Source: Rhizobium sp. 007 (lineage in GTDB: Bacteria; Pseudomonadota; Alphaproteobacteria; Rhizobiales; Rhizobiaceae). Taken from it: a stretch of 64,000 bases of DNA. Position numbers and translations under genes: made by a program. Below the pieces are notes generated by a model that worked only from the letters and a program-made list of their open reading frames with translations, had not been told where the DNA came from and made no database searches. Shown here one piece after another: positions 1-8,199 of this stretch. The stretch lies in NCBI RefSeq assembly GCF_015353075.1, contig NZ_CP064189.1, forward strand, positions 1-64,000, in the 5' to 3' direction. The number at the start of each line of letters is the position of its first letter. Positions within the stretch are counted from its first letter, which is position 1.

Positions 1-12
1 TGAGCAGGGGAC

Positions 13-29
13 GTTAAGCTTTCGTTAAC
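13..29. promoter_or_regulatory. Short palindrome upstream of repA, possible partition or regulatory site
   Basis: GTTAA and TTAAC arms are separated by 7 bases. Rhizobial repABC plasmids carry palindromic parS sites near the operon, usually beginning GTT and ending AAC. This one is 17 bp and does not fit the usual 16-bp pattern internally, so assignment as parS is tentative. Confidence 0.25.
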
Positions 30-71
30 CAAAAAACTCTTGCCCTGTCGGCAGAATCGGAGCTTATATTG

Positions 72-114
72 CAACTGCGGTAGTAACCGAATTCTTCGCC
101 TAAAACCGCAGTTG
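72..114. promoter_or_regulatory. Inverted repeat in the repA leader, likely autoregulatory operator
   Basis: CAACTGCGGT at 72-81 is repeated as a perfect reverse complement, ACCGCAGTTG, at 105-114 with a 23-base spacer, ending 19 bases before the repA start. RepA with RepB represses its own promoter in this plasmid family, so an operator is the natural reading; an mRNA hairpin in the leader is the alternative. Confidence 0.45.
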
Positions 115-133
115 AGAAACCGGACAAAATAGC

Positions 134-1348
134 ATGACTCAGACCGCTGAGAATATTCTAGCGTCAAACACGTCAGACCTCAAAGGACTGATTCAGCGGC
201 ATTCGTCTGCACTGTCAGCGCAACTTCAGGCCCACCACGCAAGCGTGTTCCCGCCGCATGCCGAAAAGGGCATTCGCAATTTCACACCTGCCGAGACATC
301 GAAGCTTGTCGGGATAGGGGAGGGGTACCTGCGTCAGGTTGCCGCCGAGATGCCGAACCTGTCTGTTAGCCAAAGTGGCGGCCGGCGGAGCTATTCGGTC
401 GAAGACATTCACGAACTGAGGAAGCATCTCGACCAGGGCACGAGGGGAGGGCGTCGCTATCTGCCGCACCGTCGCGCTGACGAGGAACTGCAGGTGATCG
501 CCGTGATGAACTTCAAGGGAGGTTCGGGCAAGACGACGACGTCGGCGCACCTGGCGCAATATCTCGCCCTTCGTGGGTATCGCGTCCTTGCCATCGACCT
601 AGACCCCCAGGCAAGTCTTTCAGCCCTTTTCGGTCACCAGCCGGAAGTCGATGTTGGTCCCAACGAGACGCTCTACGGTGCTATCCGATATGATGATCAG
701 CAAAGGCCGATCGCAGAGATCGTCAGGGCGACCTACATCCCCGACCTGCACCTTATCCCGGGCAATCTGGAGCTCATGGAGTTCGAACACGACACACCAC
801 GCGCGCTGATGAAACGTCAGCCCGGCGATACGCTGTTTTTTGCCCGTATTGGCCAGGCAATCTCGCAGGCACAAAATCTCTATGACGTAGTGATAATCGA
901 CTGCCCGCCACAGCTAGGTTACCTCACGTTGTCAGCGCTCACCGCTGCCACGTCCGTCCTCGTCACCGTGCATCCGCAGATGCTCGACGTGATGTCGATG
1001 AATCAGTTTCTTGCGATGACCGGAGATCTGCTCGAGGAGATCTCCGCAGCCGGCGCCCCTTCCGACTATAACTGGATGCGGTATCTGGTGACGCGGTTCG
1101 AACCAAGCGATGGTCCCCAGAACCAAATGGTAGCGTTCCTGCGGTCGATATTCGGTGACCATGTGCTGATCCACCCGATGTTGAAAAGTACGGCTGTCTC
1201 CGACGCGGGCCTAACAAATCAAACACTGTTTGAGGTCGAGCGCGGCCAATTTACACGTGCGACGTACGATCGGGCACTTGAATCGATGAACAACGTGAAT
1301 GCCGAAATTGAAGGATTGATCAGGAAAGCGTGGGGTAGGGCCACATGA
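134..1348 (+). CDS. repA: RepA, ParA-type plasmid partition ATPase
   Basis: Cytoplasmic partition ATPase that acts with RepB to segregate the plasmid and to repress the repABC operon. The 404 residues match the usual RepA size. A helix-turn-helix-like stretch lies near residues 50-75 (TPAETSKLVGIGEGYLRQV). A deviant Walker A motif, KGGSGKTT, is at residues 128-135, followed by IDLDPQASLS and the VVIIDCPP Walker B-type segment. It is the first gene of the operon and overlaps repB by 4 bases (ATGA), implying translational coupling. The ATG at 134 gives full family length. The reading frame is intact. Confidence 0.97.
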   Translation: MTQTAENILASNTSDLKGLIQRHSSALSAQLQAHHASVFPPHAEKGIRNFTPAETSKLVGIGEGYLRQVAAEMPNLSVSQSGGRRSYSVEDIHELRKHLDQGTRGGRRYLPHRRADEELQVIAVMNFKGGSGKTTTSAHLAQYLALRGYRVLAIDLDPQASLSALFGHQPEVDVGPNETLYGAIRYDDQQRPIAEIVRATYIPDLHLIPGNLELMEFEHDTPRALMKRQPGDTLFFARIGQAISQAQNLYDVVIIDCPPQLGYLTLSALTAATSVLVTVHPQMLDVMSMNQFLAMTGDLLEEISAAGAPSDYNWMRYLVTRFEPSDGPQNQMVAFLRSIFGDHVLIHPMLKSTAVSDAGLTNQTLFEVERGQFTRATYDRALESMNNVNAEIEGLIRKAWGRAT

Positions 1349-2364
1349 GCAGGAAGGACGTTTTCGCCAAACTTAACCCGCCGGGCGCCGCCGCTGCCGA
1401 GAGCTCGGCTGAAATCCGCGTCCAAAAGGGCCGTCTGCGGCCAATCCTTGGATCGCCCGATTTGATTCAGGACACGTCACGCTCTCCCGTCGGCGCGATC
1501 GGGCAGTCATTGAGCGAAGTCAGTGAACGCAGCCGCCGCGCTGACGACATCGAAAAGCGGCTCACGGAAGGCCTGGCGGTTGTTTCGCTGGACACTGCAG
1601 ATATCGATCCGTCGTTCATTCCGGATCGTATGCCTGGAGCGGCCGAGGCGCATGATCGCCTTGTTAGCTCCATCCGAGAACAAGGCCAGCAGGTTCCGAT
1701 CCTTGTGCGCCCGCATCCTGAAAGCCCTGGCCGCTATCAGATTGCCTTCGGCCACCGACGCCTTCGCGCCATTGCCGAGCTTGGTACTCGTGTGAGTGCC
1801 ATTGTTCGAGATTTGACCGATGAGCAGCTCGTCGTCGCGCAGGGCCAGGAAAACAATGAGCGCCAGGATCTTACCTATATCGAAAAAGCTCGCTTTGCCG
1901 ACAGGCTGCAGCAGCGCTTTTCTCGAGATGTGATCATGGCAGCGATGTCGCTATACAAGAGCGATTTGTCGAACATGCTGTCGGTGGTCGCTCGCATACC
2001 AGATGCGTTGATTGAATCGATCGGCCCTGCGCCGACCGTGGGCCGGCGCAGCTGGATCGAGCTTGCTGAGCTCTTGTCAAATACGAAGTCGCTGGACCGG
2101 GCTATCGCATTTACCGGAGCAAACGAGGTGCAAAGCCTTCCCTCGGAGGAACGGTTCAAGGCGCTCCTCGCACATCTGAAACCGCACCCGAAGAAGGCGA
2201 AGGCTGACGTGTGGTCAACGCGTGCTGGCGTCCGTCTTGCAAAAGTCACGCATAGCGACGCCAAGGTGGAAATCGTCATCGATCGAAAGGAGGCGCCCGA
2301 GTTCGCGTCCTTCGTTCTCGATAAGCTTCAATCTCTGTTCGAAGAGCATCGCTCGAAGAACTAA
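1345..2364 (+). CDS. repB: RepB, ParB-type partition protein
   Basis: Centromere-binding partner of RepA. The 339 residues are normal for RepB. The ParB/Srx-type core lies near residues 85-190, with PILVRPHPESPGRYQIAFGHRR followed by the ENNERQDLTYIEKA signature. A helix-turn-helix and a RepB-specific C-terminal part follow. The start overlaps the repA stop. Downstream, 181 bases separate it from repC; that gap holds the counter-transcribed RNA that sets RepC level and incompatibility. The frame is intact. Confidence 0.97.
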   Translation: MSRKDVFAKLNPPGAAAAESSAEIRVQKGRLRPILGSPDLIQDTSRSPVGAIGQSLSEVSERSRRADDIEKRLTEGLAVVSLDTADIDPSFIPDRMPGAAEAHDRLVSSIREQGQQVPILVRPHPESPGRYQIAFGHRRLRAIAELGTRVSAIVRDLTDEQLVVAQGQENNERQDLTYIEKARFADRLQQRFSRDVIMAAMSLYKSDLSNMLSVVARIPDALIESIGPAPTVGRRSWIELAELLSNTKSLDRAIAFTGANEVQSLPSEERFKALLAHLKPHPKKAKADVWSTRAGVRLAKVTHSDAKVEIVIDRKEAPEFASFVLDKLQSLFEEHRSKN

Positions 2365-2402
2365 GTGCCTAAAGTCATAAAATCAGGAGAGTGCCGCAAA
2401 AG

Positions 2403-2435
2403 AAAAAAGCCCCCGAACGTCGCCGTCGCGGAAGC
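2403..2435 (-). terminator. Intrinsic terminator of the antisense RNA
   Basis: A seven-pair G/C-rich stem (two G-U pairs) between 2429-2435 and 2409-2415 is followed on the minus strand by TTTTTT. In this family the same hairpin, formed in the antisense RNA, pairs with the repC leader. Confidence 0.75.
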
Positions 2436-2452
2436 CCTTTTCGATGTTTAGC
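2403..2452 (-). ncRNA. Counter-transcribed (antisense) RNA between repB and repC
   Basis: All repABC plasmids studied encode a short antisense RNA here that lowers repC expression and determines incompatibility. On the minus strand a TTGACA -35 box (2482-2487) and a GATTCT -10 box (2459-2464) are 17 bases apart, placing the start near 2452. The transcript would end in an intrinsic terminator: GCTTCCG (2429-2435) pairs with CGGGGGC (2409-2415), followed by six U from the A-run 2403-2408. Predicted length is about 50 nt, like the family. The 5' end is inferred. Confidence 0.8.
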
Positions 2453-2458
2453 AGCTAG

Positions 2459-2487
2459 AGAATCGCACTTCCGGGAATCACTGTCAA
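2459..2487 (-). promoter_or_regulatory. Sigma-70-like promoter of the antisense RNA
   Basis: Minus-strand TTGACA at 2487-2482, exact 17-base spacer, GATTCT at 2464-2459. The -35 is a perfect consensus and the -10 is weak. It points away from repC into the antisense terminator. Confidence 0.65.
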
Positions 2488-2545
2488 GAGTCTAGGCGTC
2501 GGTTCGACGAGCAGATTTCTTTTGCCTTGAAGAAGGTGAAGGATA

Positions 2546-3850
2546 ATGGAAAGCGGATATGTGACGACGCCCTTCGGGCGGCGGCCGATGTCGCTTGGCA
2601 TGCTGGCAAGCCAGCAACTTGCCGAGACCATCGAGCCGGGGATGAAGCGTAGCAAATGGAAGCTGTTTAGGGCGATCTGCGAGGCACGGCCGGCGCTCGG
2701 CGTGACCGATCGCGCGCTGACAGTGCTCGACGCGCTCTTGACCTTCTACCCCGACGACGAAATCTCCGAGGAACGAGGTCTAATCGTCTTCCCATCGAAC
2801 GCGCAGCTTTCGCTTCGCTCCCGCGGAATGACGCCTGCCACCCTTAGACGGCACCTTGCCGTCCTGGTCGATGCCGGTCTGATCGTGCGCAAGGACAGCC
2901 CGAACGGAAAACGCTACGTGCGACGCGATAGGGAAGGGGCTGTAGACGAGGCCTTCGGCTTCAGCGTCGCGCCGCTTCTCGCGCGTGCGGCCGAGATCGA
3001 AAGCCTCGCCGCCCAGGCGGTGGCCGATCGAGAACTGCTGCGAGTGACCAGGGAGCGCCTGACCGTCTGCCGGCGCGATCTTTCCAAGTTGATTGCCGCT
3101 GCCTTCGAAGAAGAGGTTTCCGGTGACTGGGAAGGCATTTCAGCGATATTTCAAACGCTCCTTGCCCGGATTCCTCGCGTTGCGACCGTCGAAAAATTGG
3201 CCCCGCTTCTCGACGAGATGGCATCGCTGCGAGCTGGGGTCATCAACCTGTTGGAAAAACGGATAAAAACACAAAAAATAAGCGCCAATGAGTCTCAACT
3301 TGAGCGCCACAAACAGAATTCAAATCCCGAATTCATCTATGAACTTGAACCAAGCTTCGAAACGAAGCAGGGCGAAAGGGCAGTGGCCAACAATAACCCG
3401 AACACCGAGCCGTCAGGTGAGCGGAGGCTAAAAGCGATGATACCTTCCGGCAAGGGCAACGGCGGAGCGCCCAGGGCGGCCGATTTGCATGCCGGTCACA
3501 GCCTGAAATCCTTCCCGCTCGGCCTTGTCCTCCAAGCCTGCCCGCAAATCCTCGACTATGGCCCCGGTGGAACGATCGGCAATTGGCGGGACCTGATGTC
3601 GGCAGCAGTGGTCGTACGATCCATGCTCGGCGTAAGTCCCTCGGCCTACGAGGAAGCCTGCGCGGGCATGGGTCCGGAAAACGCCGCAACTGTGATCGCC
3701 TGCATCCTAGAAAGGGGAGGGCATATCAACTCGGCCGGTGGTTACCTACGCGATCTGACGCGAAGGACCGAAAAAGGTGAGTTTGCGATCGGACCGATGC
3801 TGATGGCGCTTGTCCGAGCAAATGCCGGACTGCGGCGGAACGTCAGCTGA
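2546..3850 (+). CDS. repC: RepC, replication initiator
   Basis: Initiator protein of repABC plasmids; it is rate-limiting for replication. The 434 residues are within the family range (about 400-440). The N-terminal replication-protein-C domain starts with TTPFGRRPMSLGMLASQ and includes a winged-helix region (LSLRSRGMTPATLRRHLAVLVDAGLI). The ATG at 2546 has a GAAGGTGAAGGAT ribosome site. In this family the origin lies inside repC; an A/T-rich stretch at about 3255-3310 is the obvious candidate here. The last 8 bases overlap the convergent ProQ-like gene. The frame is intact. Confidence 0.97.
   Translation: MESGYVTTPFGRRPMSLGMLASQQLAETIEPGMKRSKWKLFRAICEARPALGVTDRALTVLDALLTFYPDDEISEERGLIVFPSNAQLSLRSRGMTPATLRRHLAVLVDAGLIVRKDSPNGKRYVRRDREGAVDEAFGFSVAPLLARAAEIESLAAQAVADRELLRVTRERLTVCRRDLSKLIAAAFEEEVSGDWEGISAIFQTLLARIPRVATVEKLAPLLDEMASLRAGVINLLEKRIKTQKISANESQLERHKQNSNPEFIYELEPSFETKQGERAVANNNPNTEPSGERRLKAMIPSGKGNGGAPRAADLHAGHSLKSFPLGLVLQACPQILDYGPGGTIGNWRDLMSAAVVVRSMLGVSPSAYEEACAGMGPENAATVIACILERGGHINSAGGYLRDLTRRTEKGEFAIGPMLMALVRANAGLRRNVS
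3255..3420. other. Probable replication origin inside repC
   Basis: An A/T-rich block with runs such as AAAAACACAAAAAATAAG interrupts otherwise G/C-rich repC, at the position where repABC origins have been mapped in other rhizobial plasmids. Location is inferred from base composition and family precedent. Confidence 0.5.
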
Positions 3851-4316
3851 CTGGTGGAACATCCCGGTTCCGACCGAAGGTGCCGGCCCGGATGAGGTTT
3901 GATTTCGGCGTACCGATGTCGGCCACTGCCGGGGATGACGCCGGGGTCGAATTGGCCTTCAAGCTGAGGGCCGTGGTTTGCGCCGCCAACCTGTCCTCAT
4001 CACTGACTGGGCCGACCGGGTTTCCGTCGACGTCGTGGCGTTTGGCATCGGGCTGCGCACAAGCGAAGTAATAGCGCTTCGAATGGGTGTAGACCGAGGT
4101 CGCGCGGCGCAGCGCGCTCACCGGCAGATCAGGCTTCATTAGTAGCGCACGGATCTCGGTCCAGATGCCGAGTGCGAACGGCTTGATTGCATCTCCCTCA
4201 CGTCGGGGCAATAATTCGATCGGTCGCACGAGCAGCGCATTGATCGCCTCAGCCTTGCCGATCTCGTTGGGCCCAGCGGCGATCACTCCTCGGCTTTCCG
4301 TCCACAGTTTCTGCAT
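3843..4316 (-). CDS. ProQ/FinO-family RNA chaperone
   Basis: Predicted cytoplasmic RNA-binding protein of 157 residues. The ProQ/FinO core spans about residues 22-110: AINALL, then IKPFALGIWTEI, ALRRATSVYTHSKRYYFA and DVDGNPVGPVSDEDR. These correspond to the family pattern of a KPL.IGI segment, an AL..YT.S..Y helix and a DL.G.P.G.V..E ending. The C-terminal 45 residues look disordered. The gene converges on repC with an 8-base overlap. FinO-like proteins stabilise or aid pairing of antisense RNAs, so a role with the repC antisense RNA is an attractive inference, unproven. Its ribosome site (GGAGAG) precedes the ATG at 4316. Confidence 0.82.
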   Translation of the reverse strand: MQKLWTESRGVIAAGPNEIGKAEAINALLVRPIELLPRREGDAIKPFALGIWTEIRALLMKPDLPVSALRRATSVYTHSKRYYFACAQPDAKRHDVDGNPVGPVSDEDRLAAQTTALSLKANSTPASSPAVADIGTPKSNLIRAGTFGRNRDVPPVS

Positions 4317-4633
4317 CTTCCACTCTCCTGGCTCCTTTCTGGTAACCAGGAAAGCATGCCGATTTCATGCCATTGCGAGTACGGCGGAGCGCAGGGAGAA
4401 GGCGAGAATCCGCCTCAGTCTAGGCTTGGGAATTCGTTGGCCCTATCGTAACTCTCCTCCAACATGAAAGCCGTTCAAAACATCGTCAAGGCAAGCCTCT
4501 TCTGTTGGAGGCCCCGGCTCTATGCGCTTGCAGAACATAGATTGAGTTTTAGAGAGGGAGTCGTTCCAGCGACGAGCGACGCCTGAGGTGGAGCAGTGAG
4601 TGCCCCAATCCGATTTCGTCCGCTACTCGCGGC
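4317..4633. other. Intergenic region with a near-palindrome
   Basis: No supported gene. CTTTCTGGT and ACCAGGAAAG at about 4336-4354 form a near-perfect palindrome in the leader of the minus-strand ProQ-like gene and could be an operator or hairpin. The rest shows nothing recognisable. Confidence 0.3.
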
Positions 4634-4921
4634 ATGACCCAGGATCAGGACATTCCAAACAGCGTAAAGCGCGCCGTCGAGGAGGTTCTTCGCGATCGCC
4701 TGGCCCGGCCGGTTTCGTGGTTGTGGACATTCGCACGGATCGCGACGTCGGCGGCGATCCTGCTTGTCGACGTAAACTGCAATTTGGTCGACCGTCCGAT
4801 CAGCTCGAAAATCACCTTTGGACTTCCGACCGAAGTCCGCAAGGCTCTGATCTCGCTGGGCGAGAGCCGCTTCCCGCAGATCAGACACCATTTCAATGAA
4901 CAGCAGAAGATCGCACGCTAA
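4634..4921 (+). pseudogene. Conserved hypothetical protein with two compensating frameshifts
   Basis: The 95-codon frame reads EEVLRDRLAR at its start and ILLVDVNCNLVDRP through ESRFPQIRHHFNEQQK at its end. The middle of that frame is PVSWLWTFARIATSA, which looks unrelated. In the neighbouring frame the same bases read GFVVVDIRTDRDVGGDP, which fits as the missing middle of one protein. This implies one indel near 4710 and a compensating one near 4765. I recall similar rhizobial proteins ending in RFPHIRHHF, of unknown function, often beside a HEPN-like gene. The product may be non-functional, or the indels may be sequencing errors. Confidence 0.5.
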
Positions 4922-4924
4922 CCC

Positions 4925-5100
4925 GCGTCGAACGATCTGATTGCTACCGCCCGCCGGCTTGCGAAGGCCAGTTCGCAACGGCCGCGCCAGTCGGACCTGA
5001 AAAGAGGCGTGAGCATAGCCTATTGCGCCTCTTCCGGAGCCGGGGCAATGACTTGCCTTGCGCCCGTTCGCTCAGTGTCCGATAGGCTCGTGTGCTATGC
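4925..5100 (+). pseudogene. Remnant of a HEPN-like small protein gene
   Basis: Directly after the preceding gene, one frame reads NDLIATARRLAKASSQRPRQ then SDLKRGVSIAYCA. This resembles the start of HEPN-like proteins (DLKRAVSTAYYALFHAL). After that the frame shifts to LFRSRGNDL, then to VRSVSDRLV, and the gene is cut off by the convergent gene ending at 5095. With its neighbour it looks like the ruin of a two-gene module, possibly toxin-antitoxin-like; that role is inference. Confidence 0.4.
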
Positions 5101-6144
5101 CTGGAACGGGATCGTCCGCCCCGGCTGTCTCGCCTGCTCTTTCGTGTAGGAAACACCGTGCACTTTTATGCCTTGGGCGTTCAGTAAAGTGATAATCCCA
5201 CCCTTGTTGGAGAGAGCCACTGGCGCTTTGATTTGGATAACCTGCGTAGCACCGCCCGCGATCGAGCCAGAAAGGGGCATCGCGTTCTTCTGCTTGTCCT
5301 TGATCTGCCAGCCGGCGAGATCGACTGGAACGTCGGCGGTGTTGAGCAGTGTGACCGTCTCGCGTTCAGGTGTTCTGACGTCGTTGACATATGCCGCGAT
5401 GACGCGAACGAGACCATCCGGCACTTCGAACGTGGGAATGCGGTCGCGGTCGACCGGCGCATGCGGCCGGTTCGGATGCTCGCGATCCTGCGGCACGATG
5501 AGAGAGCCATCGCCATCGTCCGAGTGCCATGCCTGTGTCTGGAACTTCAGGAAGATCGCTACCCACTGCTTCTCACGGGGAAACTCGATGATCAGCCCGC
5601 CATCCTGCCACGGCCCATTTTGCGCAGCAAAGCGGCCCGGCGGATTGCCCTGATTGAAATGAATGTCGTGGATGCCTCGGCCCGGCTTGAAGCCGAAATA
5701 CTTGTCTGCCTTGTTGTTCTCGGGCCCCCATGTTTCGCCAAAGGCGTAGATCATCGCCTCCTCGTCCGACATGGCGCGCTGGATGTAGGCATCGATCTTC
5801 TCGTTCAGATCGTTATCGGGTCCGGATGCCGATATCGGCAGCGGTTTAAGCTCCCAGGGCTGCATGAGATTGCCGCGGATGAAGTCAAGTGCGACGCCAC
5901 CCGGTTGGCTCGGGGTCTTGTGGAGCCCTTCGGGCAGCTCTGCGAGCAGATCCGTGACCGGATGCTCAAATTGTGACCGGACGAGAAATTCGACCTCGCT
6001 GCCATCCTGAGAGCGGACATTTATGGCGATACGATGCAACGTGCCGTTTTCCGAGACAAGCACCTGATAATGCGGGCTTGCGCCCGATGCCAGGCGATTG
6101 TTGATCGGTCTTCCCTTGAGAACGGCGTAATTGTTGAGTGGCAT
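5095..6144 (-). CDS. DUF2278 protein with C-terminal lamin-tail domain
   Basis: 349 residues in two parts. Residues 1-225 fit the DUF2278 (YukJ-like) family: PLNNYAVLKGRPINNRL, PHYQVLV, GGVALDFIRGN, GPDNDLN, YAFGETWGPE, GFKPGRGIHDIHFNQGN and WVAIFLKFQTQAWHSDD. Residues about 245-345 resemble a lamin-tail (LTD) beta-sandwich: VRVIAAYVND, ETVTLLNTADVPVDLAGW, LSNKGGIITLLN. Function of DUF2278 is unknown to me. LTD domains often accompany exported or DNA-degrading proteins in bacteria. No signal peptide is evident. It is transcribed with the CYTH-like gene upstream, 88 bases away. Confidence 0.8.
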   Translation of the reverse strand: MPLNNYAVLKGRPINNRLASGASPHYQVLVSENGTLHRIAINVRSQDGSEVEFLVRSQFEHPVTDLLAELPEGLHKTPSQPGGVALDFIRGNLMQPWELKPLPISASGPDNDLNEKIDAYIQRAMSDEEAMIYAFGETWGPENNKADKYFGFKPGRGIHDIHFNQGNPPGRFAAQNGPWQDGGLIIEFPREKQWVAIFLKFQTQAWHSDDGDGSLIVPQDREHPNRPHAPVDRDRIPTFEVPDGLVRVIAAYVNDVRTPERETVTLLNTADVPVDLAGWQIKDKQKNAMPLSGSIAGGATQVIQIKAPVALSNKGGIITLLNAQGIKVHGVSYTKEQARQPGRTIPFQA

Positions 6145-6232
6145 GACATCCTCCGCGTCAGTTGTTTTCAGGCCGAGCGCTCCGGCGCATTGCTTGTTTA
6201 CCCTTCAGGTGTGTGGCGGCTCCTACGAGCCT

Positions 6233-7114
6233 CTAAGCAAGGGATGCGCAACTCTTCGGTAGCGCCATTGCGGTTTTGCTGGAATGATCGGTATTCACGT
6301 AGTCGCCCAGACCGGTCTGGAGAGCATTGAACAGATCGAGTGCTCTGCGAGCAGCCTTGCCCGGCATTTCGCCGGCAATCGTGTCGTATTTGAATGACAC
6401 TTCCGCGACAGACGGTGGCCCTGGCGCTGTCTCGAAGTACCAGCAGGTCAGTGTGAACTCTCCAATGATGTCCTTACCAATCCGCACTTGAGTTCCCTTG
6501 GCAGCAAGCTCATGGATCACCGGCCCGCCGACTAGGGCCTCGTCCCCCACCAGCGGCCGGCTTAGCAATCCTTCAAGTGTCGGGAAGAGTTTTCCCAAAC
6601 GGGCTTCGGTGCGGTTAGATTGGTCCCAGCGACGGTCAAGTTTTGTCGTCAGAGAATAGCGGCTTCGAGTTGAGTGCCTCCCCGGGAATACGACCGGCGA
6701 TGCGGGACCCTGTGGCTTCACTTCCAACGGGGCTATGTCTTCTTCAAACTTAGTCGTTGCCCCATCGGAACCTGGCAGGTGTGTATTCGCCACTACGAAA
6801 AAGTCTGCCATGCGCAACTTGAGCGCTATTTCCTGCCGACTGGAATCTGCGATCCCATTGGAAGCGTCCACGCGAGAGCGCAGTACGAATTCGGCTGCGG
6901 TCAGGGCACAGTCCCGCGTATCCCAGAAACGCAATATCCGTTCGAGCAGCTTGTCGAATGTGTCTGAAACGCAAAGGCTTCCGCCCCAATGCCTGTCGAG
7001 GATGGGCGCGATTTCGCCATCCCAAAATGCGTTCGCATGCGCTTTTGTGAGCAGAGTGCCGAACTTTGCGGGATTGAGAAGCAATTTGTATTCGCGTGCA
7101 TCGAGTTTTCGCAT
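6233..7114 (-). CDS. CYTH-like (triphosphate tunnel fold) protein, tentative
   Basis: 293 residues. The order of motifs suggests a CYTH/VTC-type beta barrel: REYKLLL near the start, FWDTRDCALTAAEFVLRSR near residue 65, IALKLRMAD near 98, and KFEEDIAPLEVK near 123. Alternating Arg, Lys and Glu on strands is typical of that fold, whose members bind polyphosphate or nucleotide triphosphate. The C-terminal half (AEVSFKYDTIAGEMP, ARRALDLFNALQ) is consistent. Substrate is unknown. The ATG at 7114 follows GGGGGAT. It lies upstream of the DUF2278 gene on the same strand. Confidence 0.5.
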   Translation of the reverse strand: MRKLDAREYKLLLNPAKFGTLLTKAHANAFWDGEIAPILDRHWGGSLCVSDTFDKLLERILRFWDTRDCALTAAEFVLRSRVDASNGIADSSRQEIALKLRMADFFVVANTHLPGSDGATTKFEEDIAPLEVKPQGPASPVVFPGRHSTRSRYSLTTKLDRRWDQSNRTEARLGKLFPTLEGLLSRPLVGDEALVGGPVIHELAAKGTQVRIGKDIIGEFTLTCWYFETAPGPPSVAEVSFKYDTIAGEMPGKAARRALDLFNALQTGLGDYVNTDHSSKTAMALPKSCASLA

Positions 7115-7357
7115 GATCCCCGTCGCCCCCCGGAATCTGCAAGATAGTGAATTGTCTAGAAATGCACCTAGTCGGGATCATGCAGCAGAGATTGTTTTTT
7201 AGCAAGCGCAAAACTAGCGAGAGCAAACGTTTAGGTGGTTTTTCGCCAAGGGTGATGCGCGCTGTTGATGTACATGAAACGCATCCGAGCCCATCGAGGT
7301 CTGACACGCTGGCCACCTCGAATTCGGCAGACTGACAGTGCGTTTACCACCGCTATG
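7115..7357. other. Spacer between CYTH-like gene and ISKra4 remnant
   Basis: No supported coding sequence. It should hold the promoter for the two minus-strand genes. I could not recognise the missing 3' end of the CoiA-like gene here. Confidence 0.3.
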
Positions 7358-7384
7358 AGGGGAGCATGAGGATTTGTGGGGCGG

Positions 7385-8190
7385 TCAGGCGGAGCGGGCC
7401 GTTTCGGGCTTCTCATGATTGTCGTTAGCCATGCCCGGATACCATTGCCGGAAGGTTGAACGCAGGGAGCCGTCAAGGGTCTGCGTGCGGGTTTGCAGCA
7501 GAAGGTGCGCGCCGGTCCTGCTCCACGGCATCTGCTGCTTTTTCGCGTACCGCTTGGAGATGACAGCATTGACGGTGGCCTCGACGAAGGCAGACGATAT
7601 CCGTTCACCGGATCGATAGCGTTCGTCGTAATTGATCAGGCTTGCGCTGTTGGAGGCGATGTAAGACTGGAATTCGCCGATAGCGGTCAGGAACTTGCGC
7701 ATGTTCGGGTAGTCCGTTTTGAGAGCTTCGGCATCGATTTGCAGGTTATCGATTTCCTCACGGGCACGGTACGCATTGCCGTGCCAGAGATGCCATTTGA
7801 TCCTGCGAAGCGTTTCAAGCAGGTCCTGCCCGGCCTTCTCATCATGGTTTTCGACGCCTGGGCGAACTGGCGAAGGACCGTGATGCGCATTGTGATGCCG
7901 GCGCGATCATTTCGGCAAGGGAGCGAACCTCTCGCCGCCATCCGTGATGAAGGTAATATCCTGGTTGGCCTGCACGCCCTGCTTCTTGCGATGGTCGAGG
8001 ATACGGCGCTGCGGCTTGCGATCATAGCCATGGACAAAGCCGATGTAGCGGGGAACGCCGTCTTCAGGCAGGGAGCGGCCGACAATCAGCTCAAAATTCT
8101 TCTTCCGGTCGTTACGGTCCCGGATATACCCGCCATCCAGGCCGATAGACAATACGGCCATCGGGAACGGGCAGGTTCATCCAGTCGCGC
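7385..8190 (-). pseudogene. ISKra4-family transposase, C-terminal part, frameshifted
   Basis: Frames in succession read GLDGGYIRDRNDRKKNFE, RYIGFVHGYDRKPQRR and ANQDITFITDGGE (8161-7907), then AGITMRITVLRQFAQ near 7895, then IASNSASLINYDERYRSG and ISSAFVEATVNAVISKR (7702-7385). These are ISKra4-family hallmarks. The N-terminal half is missing and at least two frameshifts separate the pieces, so it is inactive. Confidence 0.75.
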
Positions 8191-8199
8191 GGATGGGCG

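Noticed and set aside
5233..5976. 247-codon plus-strand frame
   Set aside because: Antisense to the DUF2278-lamin-tail gene, which has clear family motifs.
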